Below, one piece after another: positions 52,471 through 59,910 of a DNA stretch of 64,000 nucleotides. The stretch comes from Bacillus cereus ATCC 14579. Lineage in GTDB: Bacteria > Bacillota > Bacilli > Bacillales > Bacillaceae_G. The stretch lies in the NCBI RefSeq assembly GCF_000007825.1, contig NC_004722.1:3450501-3514500 (forward strand), read 5' to 3'. The stretch's first letter is position 1, and each line of letters starts with the position of its first letter. Under the pieces are notes generated by a model, which saw nothing but the letters and a program-made list of their open reading frames with translations, had not been told where the DNA came from and did no database searches. A program made the position numbers and the translations under genes.

Positions 52471-53562
52471 ATGGATTTTGAAATAAATTATCTTTCCTTT
52501 TATGTTGTACAAGTAGAAGGAAAAGGTGAAGCAGTTGATAAACGCTACAAACATTTTCAAACTTTAGACGCTGAAGAATATGAAGATAGTTCCTTAAAAG
52601 AATTTTTGAATGGTGAGTTATTAAAAATATCGAAGCGAAAAGTAGAACGTCATGCAAAAACAGAACAAGCCCCAACAAAAATTGGTCGCTTTATTGTAGA
52701 AGAAGGGCACGAACTTGATTCAAACCCTCATTACAACCTTTTTAATCGTATTCGCTTTGCAGAAACAAAAGAAAACTTTAAAGATATGAGCGAACCTCTC
52801 GTTTATACATATCTTGACACAAGCGCTGTACGTGGTGGTGTATTTTTAATTGCTCAGGCAAAACTACGCAAATACTTTGATGATCCATTCGTATTCGTAA
52901 TGAAATGCGACTTTGAACCAAAGGTTGCTTCTATTTCTGATGAATCAACACTGATTCGTAACGTTGAAATGGCCATCACAACAAAGAATATGAAATCTAT
53001 CCAATATCCGTACATGCCTGAAGAAGGTATGGTTGAAGTAGGCGAACTAAAAATACACCAAGCATCACATGCCCGCTACTTTGAAGACTTCTTAAAATTC
53101 GTCGAATACGAACGCTCTATGCCTGAAATTATGAAAACACAAGTAATGGACATGGTATACGACCAAATTGAAGATGTATTTGAAGAAGGTACGGAAGAAC
53201 GCGAACAATTCGACCAAGCGATGGAAGTATGGGCTGCCAGTCCGAAACGCGAAATTATGGAACAATTTTCAACCGAAGAAGTAATGGAAGCAACTGCTCA
53301 AATCGTCGAGCATGCTCCTGAAGTCGAATTAAAACTAAAAGCAGATCATATCTCTGTGAAGGCCCTGCTTGCTGATTTCGGGGATCAAATACATATTGCG
53401 AAGGTAAATGATCGATATGTACTTATGATTGAAGCAGACACACTTACATTTGAAAAAGGCTTCTCTCCTATTGAGTTTCTGAAGCCAGATGAGCTGCAAG
53501 ATGTGATTGAGCGGATTGAGAATAAGCAGCAGTATTCGTTTGATCCGAGCGGTATTGAATAA
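52471..53562 (+). CDS. DUF3900 family protein
   Basis: 363 residues, acidic and soluble (MDFEINYLSFYVVQVEGKGE...). I associate this sequence with DUF3900, a Bacillus family of unknown function. The layout (N-terminal beta domain, long helical middle such as MPEIMKTQVMDMVYDQIEDV, C-terminal IHIAKVNDRYVLMIEADTLT) recalls nucleoid-associated NdpA-like proteins, which is only a guess. The ATG at 52471 has AAGGTG upstream. Its stop codon is formed by the first bases of dispersed repeat copy 4, so the repeat may have trimmed or extended the C-terminus. Confidence 0.75.
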   Translation: MDFEINYLSFYVVQVEGKGEAVDKRYKHFQTLDAEEYEDSSLKEFLNGELLKISKRKVERHAKTEQAPTKIGRFIVEEGHELDSNPHYNLFNRIRFAETKENFKDMSEPLVYTYLDTSAVRGGVFLIAQAKLRKYFDDPFVFVMKCDFEPKVASISDESTLIRNVEMAITTKNMKSIQYPYMPEEGMVEVGELKIHQASHARYFEDFLKFVEYERSMPEIMKTQVMDMVYDQIEDVFEEGTEEREQFDQAMEVWAASPKREIMEQFSTEEVMEATAQIVEHAPEVELKLKADHISVKALLADFGDQIHIAKVNDRYVLMIEADTLTFEKGFSPIEFLKPDELQDVIERIENKQQYSFDPSGIE

Positions 53563-53640
53563 AGTGAAACTTTAATCAGTGGGGTTTTGTTCATCCCCCA
53601 CTAATTATTACCCTCACCAATCGGGCTTTTACGGGATAAA
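53559..53640 (+). repeat. Dispersed hairpin repeat, copy 4
   Basis: ATAAAGTGAAACTTTAATC, a stem of AGTGGGG with CCCCCACT, then CAATCGGGCTTTTACGGGATAAA. The ATAA overlaps the TAA stop of the DUF3900 gene. Confidence 0.75.
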
Positions 53641-53697
53641 TACTTCCATATAACTGTTGTTACTGGGCGCTTATAATAAGCGCTCTTTTGTTTATAT

Positions 53698-53728
53698 TAA
53701 AAACCGATTCTACTAAGAATCGATTTTT
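53698..53728. terminator. Rho-independent terminator
   Basis: CGATTCT pairs with AGAATCG, flanked by A and T runs. A second stem, GCGCTTA/TAAGCGC, stands just before it at about 53665-53685. Nothing else is seen in 53641-53898. Confidence 0.75.
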
Positions 53729-53898
53729 CTGCTTTATAATAAAACATGTTTATTTTCAAATTTTTTTGATGCAAGATGACATTTGTTGCAGAATCAAATA
53801 CATCCCTTCCTTGTTATACAAGCTTATTTCCATTAGAAATATCTACTTCAATATTTCTAGTTGACCAAGACCTTCTATAAGTTGTTAAGATGCAAATT

Positions 53899-54246
53899 TC
53901 ACTTTACTACCTCAAATTTATTGTACTCGTAAAAAGATAATTGAAAACGATATTCCGGATGTTCTCTCACCCAATCGTAGGCTTCTTCTAAAATTTCCAT
54001 TTTGTTTTGCAAGTCATTAAGTTCACTACATTCGTCCCTTTTCTGTTTGCACAGAGGGCAGAATCCATTCACTATTTCCGCACTCGTCGCCCTAATAGTT
54101 TTACTTTCTAAATCAACTACTAGACGAAGAATAACAGAATGCTCTTCTTTTGTAGTCACCTTCATTTCAGCAATCCGATCCTCATTCCAAAAGACACCGT
54201 TTAATTCCATCTTTACTGTGACATCTTTAATATCCAAGTCTACCAC
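53899..54246 (-). CDS. Hypothetical protein with CPLC motif, 115 residues
   Basis: Starts at GTG 54246, seven bases after GGAGG (MVDLDIKDVTVKMELNGVFW...). The middle contains GFCPLCKQKRDECSEL, a CxxC plus a third Cys that could bind zinc. The C-terminus is helical (LQNKMEILEEAYDWVREHPE then YRFQLSFYEYNKF). No family recognised. It follows a 52-residue membrane protein gene by 30 bp and is probably co-transcribed with it. Confidence 0.7.
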   Translation of the reverse strand: MVDLDIKDVTVKMELNGVFWNEDRIAEMKVTTKEEHSVILRLVVDLESKTIRATSAEIVNGFCPLCKQKRDECSELNDLQNKMEILEEAYDWVREHPEYRFQLSFYEYNKFEVVK

Positions 54247-54276
54247 TATCACACCTCCCTTGTACAAAACTCAATC

Positions 54277-54435
54277 TTACTCTTCTATTTTAAACTTTAA
54301 TACACCACAACTTAAAGAGATATTAAGTTTTTTCCAATTCTTCTTTACTATGAAAGAAAGTGTAGTTAATGCTAATTGTGTGGTAAATATTATCCCAAAA
54401 ACTAAAACAGTTAAAATGTTAAAGATCGTTTCCAT
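54277..54435 (-). CDS. Small membrane protein, 52 residues
   Basis: METIFNILTVLVFGIIFTTQ then LALTTLSFIVKKNWKKLNIS and LSCGVLKFKIEE. One long hydrophobic segment (about residues 4-29) is followed by a basic, probably cytoplasmic tail, which gives an N-out or signal-anchor topology. The ribosome site (AAGAGTG) is weak. It lies just upstream of, and in the same direction as, the CPLC-motif gene. No family recognised. Confidence 0.5.
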   Translation of the reverse strand: METIFNILTVLVFGIIFTTQLALTTLSFIVKKNWKKLNISLSCGVLKFKIEE

Positions 54436-54610
54436 TAAACTACACTCTTTTCTTTATATATATTTTTATTTTATTAATACGGTTTAAAACTCTTATTACG
54501 TCTTAACAATCCCAAAGCAATTATAATGCACAATCACAACAACAAGTTGATGCCTATTTAATATCAATACGCTGTTATTACATGTATGTAGTTAGAGGGG
54601 GAGGAGAAAT

Positions 54611-55456
54611 TCATTTAACCTCTGTATTCTCCTCCATCTCAGCCAAATACCTAATCTGCCGTTCCGCTTTTCTCACTGCTGTACGAAAATGTTTTTTCAG
54701 GAGTTCCACTGTATTTTCACTTATATAATATCTTTCCGTTATACTTTCCCACGTGTCACCACTTTCAAATGTACTCCATTCAAAAGGGCGTTCTGTATTT
54801 TTCTTTAGTTCTTTAAAAACCCATTTTCGCATCTTTTTTTTCGCTTTTTCTGTTAGTTTTCCGTTTTTTACAAGTTCAAGTTCACCATGTCTCCTGTATC
54901 GCTTATTGATATCTCTCTCGCTATATACTCTAAGAAGTATATTTGCTGTATTTTCAGCATCTGCTAAAGCACGGTGCTGTTTTCCTTCCCACGTTAAAGC
55001 GAGCTGTTCTACCGCAAATTGTAAACTTGGCGTATGTTCAAATAATTCCTCATATGCTTGGAAAACAAATTTTTGCAAATCAATTCTATTTTCTTTTTCT
55101 ATACTTGGGCATTCAACACCATATAATGTACAATCATGAGATAGAAAGCGATAATCTTCTTTTCCCCATGAAACAAATATAGAACCTTCGCCGATGAACT
55201 GAATAAATTTCTCTATAATTTGAGGGAATTTTTCTACACCCATTAAATCTTTTTTCGTAATACCGGTTAATTTTGTTGTATGACGAGTTAATCGTGCACT
55301 TGGTTTTACTAACTCCGAAAATTCTTCAATTATCTTCATTGTACCTATTTCTATTTTTACAGCTCCGATATCAACTATTTCTGATGGATCTTCTGATTTA
55401 TACGGTCTGAAATTCCTTTCAATATCAAACACAATGAAATGTGTAGCGTTTTTCAA
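54611..55456 (-). CDS. 3'-5' exonuclease, DEDDh family
   Basis: 281 residues with an N-terminal DnaQ-like exonuclease domain (about 1-185). Exo I is FDIERNF (Asp and Glu ligands), Exo II lies around FVSWGKEDYRFLSHD, and Exo III is HRALADAENTANIL with the catalytic His and Asp. The C-terminal 90 residues are helical and basic, with SENTVELLKKHFRTAVRKAE resembling a helix-turn-helix. It resembles KapD-like exonucleases, some of which inhibit the KinA sporulation pathway; that link is only by analogy. It stands alone. The ribosome site is GAGGTAAAT. Confidence 0.85.
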   Translation of the reverse strand: MKNATHFIVFDIERNFRPYKSEDPSEIVDIGAVKIEIGTMKIIEEFSELVKPSARLTRHTTKLTGITKKDLMGVEKFPQIIEKFIQFIGEGSIFVSWGKEDYRFLSHDCTLYGVECPSIEKENRIDLQKFVFQAYEELFEHTPSLQFAVEQLALTWEGKQHRALADAENTANILLRVYSERDINKRYRRHGELELVKNGKLTEKAKKKMRKWVFKELKKNTERPFEWSTFESGDTWESITERYYISENTVELLKKHFRTAVRKAERQIRYLAEMEENTEVK

Positions 55457-55607
55457 TTTATTTACCTCTTTCTAAATTCCTTTTCACACAAACACTTTAT
55501 TTTCAGTATTTATTTATTCATGTACTTTATACAAAAATACTCCGAATAAATAAATGAAAATTCAGTCTTGTTATGATATGTAAGTAGGAGGACATCTATA
55601 AAAATGC

Positions 55608-55639
55608 AAAAAAAAAGAAGGGCGAGCCCTTCTTTTTTC
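55608..55639. terminator. Rho-independent terminator of the cold-shock gene
   Basis: AAGAAGGGC pairs with GCCCTTCTT, with A run before and T run after, so it can act in both directions. Confidence 0.9.
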
Positions 55640-55644
55640 AAAAA

Positions 55645-55845
55645 TTACTTCTTGTTTACGTTAGTAGCTTGAGGTCCACGGTTACCTTGTTCTACTTCGA
55701 AAGTAACTTCTTGACCTTCTTCTAAAGTTTTGAAGCCTTCGCCTTGGATAGCTGAGAAATGAACGAATACGTCTTCTCCGCCTTCAACTTCGATGAAACC
55801 GAAACCTTTTTCTGAGTTAAACCATTTTACTTTACCGTTTTGCAT
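55645..55845 (-). CDS. Cold-shock protein, CspA family
   Basis: 66 residues: the whole OB fold with RNP1 (KGFGFIEV) and RNP2 (VFVHFSAI). It binds single-stranded RNA and DNA as a chaperone. Motif order and length match the Bacillus CspB/CspD group; the exact paralogue cannot be told from this alone. A GGAGG ribosome site lies 9 bases before the ATG. Confidence 0.95.
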   Translation of the reverse strand: MQNGKVKWFNSEKGFGFIEVEGGEDVFVHFSAIQGEGFKTLEEGQEVTFEVEQGNRGPQATNVNKK

Positions 55846-56060
55846 GAAAAAAATCCTCCTACAATGTACCTATATGTACATATTCATTTTCAACCACCTT
55901 ACAATAATAAGCCAGATATTAAAAAACTGCAACCCCTGAGGAGATTTAACATTGCTATCCTCCTCGGAAGTTACAGCTCATTTAAATCTCTATATTATTA
56001 AAAGTAAAATGGTTTAAATATACTATATCATATCAATATAATAAAAGTAAAGTTTTTTTC

Positions 56061-56960
56061 TTAAATTATTTTTTGTTCCCACTGCATTGCTTTTAATTCA
56101 CCTGATCCGGCTACTACATAACCATCTTTTTGATTAACAATGCGCCATCCGTGCCCTTTAACTGAATCACATACTGTAACAATACCTTCTTCAAGAAGCA
56201 CACGGCACACACTACTAATCCCCGCCTTATTTTGCGTTGAAGTTGTATATAAAACATGTTGATCCACACTTAAGTCTAAATAACTACTTGCTTTCTGCTC
56301 ACTTTGACATGTATGCCAATATATTTTTTCACTTGCAATACTTTCATCTATTTTACAATAAGAAATATTTCCGCTAACTCCCTTGCACGATCCACTTGCC
56401 GCTACTAAATAAGAATTGTGTAAAGTCAACGCGGAGATCATTTGATTCATCGCAATTTTAATCCTCTTTAATTTACGTGTCTTCAAATCAAAGAGCCAAA
56501 CACCACCATATTTAGCATGTATTTTCGTACCAATAAATAAGTAATGTTTATATAAAAATAATGATCGAATAGACGGTGCCGCACTGCCATACTCAAGAAA
56601 CGGATGAATAGTTTCCCATGTCAAACCGAAATTATTAGAAAGATACAGCGTTTTTTCTCCATGAGCAACAACAGTTCCTTGTACATTGCTACATACATTC
56701 CAACTCGTTGCTTTTGTTGGAAAACGCTGAATTGTCCAGTTCTCTCCACCATTCATACTGCGAATAAAAATCCCTTCGTCACCTACACCATAAACTACAT
56801 TATCTTCGCTATGTAAATCCCTAATTCGTTTTTGAAAACCATTTAAAATTCGTTTCCATTCTCCGTCTTGTTCAACAAATAAGCCATTATATGTAGTAGC
56901 TAACAACAGTTTTCCATCTCTTAACTTTGTAATAGCAGTTGCACTTAACATTGTCTCCAC
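56061..56960 (-). CDS. Beta-propeller protein with sialidase-like (BNR) repeats
   Basis: 299 residues. Repeats of the form S-x-NGGENW and LSNNFGLTWETIHPF are BNR/Asp-box-like, and the rest alternates short strands (LLLATTYNGLFVEQDGEWKR, VVYGVGDEGIFIRS). These make a six- or seven-bladed propeller of unknown function; no catalytic residues of true sialidases are visible. It starts at GTG 56960 with GGGAG seven bases upstream, 17 bp after the flavodoxin stop, so both share the Fur-type promoter region. Confidence 0.75.
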   Translation of the reverse strand: METMLSATAITKLRDGKLLLATTYNGLFVEQDGEWKRILNGFQKRIRDLHSEDNVVYGVGDEGIFIRSMNGGENWTIQRFPTKATSWNVCSNVQGTVVAHGEKTLYLSNNFGLTWETIHPFLEYGSAAPSIRSLFLYKHYLFIGTKIHAKYGGVWLFDLKTRKLKRIKIAMNQMISALTLHNSYLVAASGSCKGVSGNISYCKIDESIASEKIYWHTCQSEQKASSYLDLSVDQHVLYTTSTQNKAGISSVCRVLLEEGIVTVCDSVKGHGWRIVNQKDGYVVAGSGELKAMQWEQKII

Positions 56961-56976
56961 GTTGACACTCCCATTC

Positions 56977-57420
56977 TTAGAACTTCTCAGCAAATGCAAT
57001 TGCAAAATTACTGCATTTTTCAACATCCTCTTCATCTTCTGGAGCTAATTCAATTTTCAGCCCTTCTTGTACAAGCTCTGCACCGCGTTCCACAAGACGT
57101 TCTTCAAATATCGTTACCGCTTCACAAAACAGTTCATACGCCGTATCACCCGATCCGAATACCGCTACCTTTTTCCCAGCTAAATCTATATTTTCTAAGT
57201 CATCATGAAAATCTTCCGCTTCAAATGGTAATTCACCATCGCCCCACGTATAAGATCCTAAAATGATTCCATCATAAGCTAATAATTCTTCAGCGTCCAT
57301 GCCTTCCATTTCTTGCAATACTACTTCATGATCAAAAGCATCTAAACTAACTTTAATTAAATCAGCAATACTCTCTGTATTTCCTGACATACTTGCATAA
57401 GCTATTAAAATTTTTGCCAC
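56977..57420 (-). CDS. Flavodoxin
   Basis: 147 residues, a short-chain flavodoxin carrying FMN. The phosphate loop is ASMSGNTES, followed by GSYTWGDGELPFE at the isoalloxazine site and FGSGDTAYELFCEAV. It replaces ferredoxin as electron carrier when iron is scarce, which agrees with the Fur-box-like sites upstream. The start is GTG at 57420 (GAGGGGG upstream). It is first in an operon with the beta-propeller gene. Confidence 0.94.
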   Translation of the reverse strand: MAKILIAYASMSGNTESIADLIKVSLDAFDHEVVLQEMEGMDAEELLAYDGIILGSYTWGDGELPFEAEDFHDDLENIDLAGKKVAVFGSGDTAYELFCEAVTIFEERLVERGAELVQEGLKIELAPEDEEDVEKCSNFAIAFAEKF

Positions 57421-57443
57421 TTTGGCATCCCCCTCTAACAATA

Positions 57444-57480
57444 AATGATTCTCATTCTCATTATATTAATAATGAGAATC
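57444..57480. promoter_or_regulatory. Fur-box cluster upstream of flavodoxin
   Basis: GATTCTCATT (57447-57456) and AATGAGAATC (57471-57480) form an inverted repeat, with CTCATTATATTAATAATGAG between. Two overlapping Fur boxes of the GATAATGATTCTCATT kind can be drawn. Position is 24-60 bp before the flavodoxin start. Confidence 0.7.
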
Positions 57481-57533
57481 AATTTCAATTGATTTTTTCT
57501 ACTTTTATTTACATTTCACATTACTTATTTCAA

Positions 57534-57706
57534 ATAAGGTGAAACTTTAATCAGTGAGGGTATTCATCCCCCACCTAACTTCTTTGTTTCCGCTGAATTT
57601 TGAGGCGGGGGGGGGCTTACTGCCCGGCAAATAGCGGGATAAAGTGAAAGTTTAATGAGTCCTCACCAATCAGGCTTTTTCAGACAACCCACAAAGAGCG
57701 GAATAA
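57534..57706 (+). repeat. Dispersed hairpin repeat, copy 5 (composite)
   Basis: Two units in tandem. The first (57534-57644) starts ATAAGGTGAAACTTTAATC and ends AATAGCGGGATAAA. The second begins at 57639 with ATAAAGTGAAAGTTTAATG and ends near AGAGCGGAATAAA. The G run at about 57607-57615 is unusual in this AT-rich DNA. Confidence 0.7.
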
Positions 57707-57707
57707 A

Positions 57708-57748
57708 TAAAAAAGCACAGATGACTATACAATCATCTGTGCTTTTTT
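57708..57748. terminator. Rho-independent terminator
   Basis: AAAAGCACAGATGA pairs with TCATCTGTGCTTTT directly after the acetate transporter gene. Confidence 0.92.
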
Positions 57749-57749
57749 A

Positions 57750-58370
57750 TTATTTTTTAAAAATACCAAAAGGCTTTCCTACTGGTAAAACAACTTTTCC
57801 GAAGTGTGTATTTAACACTGCTGCAGCTGAACCGTAGAAAGATAATAATGAAATAAGAAGTTCAGAATATGCTGCTAAATTATGCATTGCATGCGGCATA
57901 ACACCTAAAGTACTTAATGAAAGACCGATAAATAAGAAATCAATAAGGACGAAAATCATAAATAATACTTTATGTGTTTCCATTGCACCAATTGTCATAA
58001 AGATTGTGAAAATCAAATATCCGATAAAGGCTACACCAAGCTGTTTTGAATCTGCAGCTTGTGCTAATTTTTCGCCAAATACTCCAAGTTGAATTAACCA
58101 AGTCATTCCAACACCTAGCCAAAATAGACCGTACGCACCGAATGCTGTTGTACCGAATGTATTGTTATGCTTTGCATCATGAATGCAAGCAAAGATTTGT
58201 GCAAATCCTCCTAAAAAGATTGCCCACGGTAATACAAGTGAAACGCCATCTGTTAAGCCTAACTTTTGAGATGATGCTACAAGTGTTACCATCGCTAATC
58301 CAAATAGACCAATTCCAGATGGATCCGCTGTTGTCATTTTCACATGATGTGTAGTAGTTTGATTGCTCAT
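57750..58370 (-). CDS. Acetate/succinate transporter, GPR1/FUN34/YaaH (SatP) family
   Basis: 206 residues with six membrane helices. The family signature near the N-terminus is ADPSGIGLFGLAMVTLVASS (an NPxG-like motif, here DPSG), followed by FLGGFAQIFACIHDAKHNNTF, FGAYGLFWLGVGMTWLIQLG and GSAAAVLNTHFGKVVLPVGK. It imports acetate or succinate with protons. The ribosome site AGGAGG precedes the ATG. Confidence 0.92.
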   Translation of the reverse strand: MSNQTTTHHVKMTTADPSGIGLFGLAMVTLVASSQKLGLTDGVSLVLPWAIFLGGFAQIFACIHDAKHNNTFGTTAFGAYGLFWLGVGMTWLIQLGVFGEKLAQAADSKQLGVAFIGYLIFTIFMTIGAMETHKVLFMIFVLIDFLFIGLSLSTLGVMPHAMHNLAAYSELLISLLSFYGSAAAVLNTHFGKVVLPVGKPFGIFKK

Positions 58371-58456
58371 ATAAACCTCCTGATTATAAACATACTCGAA
58401 TACAATACTTAAATCAGAAGACTATGTCAATGGTTTTTTTTGTATGTTGTCAGACG

Positions 58457-58852
58457 TTATATTTTATAATGATTAAATATATTTCTGACCACTTCATAAG
58501 GTTTTATATTCACTTTTTCCAACTCGTTTATCGGTAACCATAACGGAATATAATTTCCCCTACCTTCCAGCTGAAATTCCTCAGCTGTTCCGCTTCCGAA
58601 CACTCCGCCTGTAATATAGGCAGCATAATAATATTCATTTCCTTTATATTTTACCTTTGCAATAAGGTGCTCCACTTGTATATGTACCCCTAATTCTTCG
58701 TATACCTCTCTTTTCGTTGCCTCTTCAGGCGTTTCACCTTCCTCAATCCCTCCGCCAGGAAAAACATAATATCTTTCCTCTTCTCGAATACGTTTTATAA
58801 GAGCGATTTTTCCTTCCTGTACAATGATAGCGGCTCCGCGATTTCTTATCAT
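58457..58852 (-). CDS. Nudix hydrolase
   Basis: 131 residues. The Nudix box is GGGIEEGETPEEATKREVYEELGV (GX5EX7REUXEEXGU), at about residues 33-56. It hydrolyses a nucleoside diphosphate linked to another group; the substrate cannot be told. Its ATG overlaps the stop of the ASCH gene (ATGA), so they are translationally coupled. An RNA or nucleotide-related role for the pair is plausible. Confidence 0.92.
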   Translation of the reverse strand: MIRNRGAAIIVQEGKIALIKRIREEERYYVFPGGGIEEGETPEEATKREVYEELGVHIQVEHLIAKVKYKGNEYYYAAYITGGVFGSGTAEEFQLEGRGNYIPLWLPINELEKVNIKPYEVVRNIFNHYKI

Positions 58853-59190
58853 TTTATTACCTCAATACGAATCGCAACTGTTCCCCACTCTTTTTCTTGT
58901 TCTTTCGTATATATTTTGTATGTACTTTCTAACATTTCCTCTAAACTATCATTTTCACAATCCAATAATTTTTTATCGATTTGTTCATATATAGCTTTAA
59001 AGCTCTCGTATCGCTTTATTTCCGTTACTTTTACCGTCATCATTTCTGTTGTCTTAAGATTCGTAAATACGATTTCATCGTCTTTGTTTATTAGTTGACG
59101 TTTTTTATCGTATAGGCGTACTTCATATACTTTTTTCCCTGATCGAATTGACTGAAACGGTTTATTATATAAACCCATTTCGTATCGCAT
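58849..59190 (-). CDS. ASCH-domain protein
   Basis: 113 residues (MRYEMGLYNKPFQSIRSGKK...). The ASCH fold, related to PUA, is recognised by the start PFQSIRSGKKVYEVRLYDKK, the acidic strand DEIVFTNL and VTEIKRYESFKAIYEQI. Members bind RNA, and some hydrolyse N4-acetylcytidine. The ATG at 59190 with GGGAG 8 bases upstream is preferred to the GTG at 59199. Operon with the Nudix gene. Confidence 0.85.
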   Translation of the reverse strand: MRYEMGLYNKPFQSIRSGKKVYEVRLYDKKRQLINKDDEIVFTNLKTTEMMTVKVTEIKRYESFKAIYEQIDKKLLDCENDSLEEMLESTYKIYTKEQEKEWGTVAIRIEVIK

Positions 59191-59300
59191 ACATCCCACT
59201 CCCTTTTGTTCATTTCACCTATTAATACAGTTCACATTACTACATCTTGCATATAATATTCCATACGTATCACTTAATTGAGAAAGGAGGCTGAAGAAGC

Positions 59301-59858
59301 ATGTTATATTTAAATCAAAAACCTGAATATAATAAATATGATATTGGTGATTATACTTATAGTAAAGTAGGACCAACCATTTTTTCTTGGAACGATGAAA
59401 CAAAATTGAAAATAGGTAAGTTTTGTTCATTAGCAGAAGAAGTCGTTTTCATACTTGGCGGTGAACATCGCGCAGACTGGATAACAACTTATCCATTTAA
59501 TGCACTTTTTGATGAAGGAGCACATATTACTGGTCACCCTTCTTCAAAAGGTGATATCGTAGTTGGCAATGATGTATGGATTGGTTATCAATCCTGCATT
59601 TTATCTGGTGTTACAATTGGTAACGGTGCCATTATTGGTGCAAAAAGTGTTGTTACAAAAGACGTCCCTCCATATGCAATTGTGGCTGGTAATCCAGCAA
59701 AATTTATTCGATATCGTTTCCCGCAAGAAACAATTGACAAACTAGAGAATCTTGCATGGTGGGACTGGGACATTTCTGTTATAAAAGGAGCTATTCCATT
59801 ACTACTTTCCGACAAAATCGACGAATTTTTCACCTCGCCCGAAAATGAATCTATATGA
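59301..59858 (+). CDS. CatB-related O-acetyltransferase (hexapeptide repeat)
   Basis: 185 residues of the xenobiotic acyltransferase type. Left-handed beta-helix hexapeptides are visible (GDIVVGNDVWIGYQSCILSG, VTIGNGAIIGAKSVVTKDVP, PYAIVAGNPAKFIRYRF). The catalytic His is in GGEHRADWITTYPFN, with the family-specific loop. Members include chloramphenicol (type B) and streptogramin acetyltransferases, but most chromosomal Bacillus ones have no proven resistance role. AAAGGAGG precedes the ATG. Confidence 0.88.
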   Translation: MLYLNQKPEYNKYDIGDYTYSKVGPTIFSWNDETKLKIGKFCSLAEEVVFILGGEHRADWITTYPFNALFDEGAHITGHPSSKGDIVVGNDVWIGYQSCILSGVTIGNGAIIGAKSVVTKDVPPYAIVAGNPAKFIRYRFPQETIDKLENLAWWDWDISVIKGAIPLLLSDKIDEFFTSPENESI

Positions 59859-59860
59859 TT

Positions 59861-59910
59861 AAAACAGAAAGAGCATCCAATTATTTTTCAGGATGCTCTT
59901 TCTGTTTTTA
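59861..59910. terminator. Bidirectional terminator
   Basis: AAAACAGAAAGAGCATCC pairs with GGATGCTCTTTCTGTTTT, between the acetyltransferase and the convergent repeat-protein gene. Confidence 0.92.

Noticed and set aside
54002..54487. 161-codon plus-strand ORF
   Set aside because: Antisense to two minus-strand genes that have better starts and codon use.
55873..55888. TATGTACATATTCATT resembles a PlcR box in the leader of the cold-shock gene
   Set aside because: No -10 hexamer lies 20-23 nt away on either strand. On the minus strand that position is already the coding region, so it is taken as chance.
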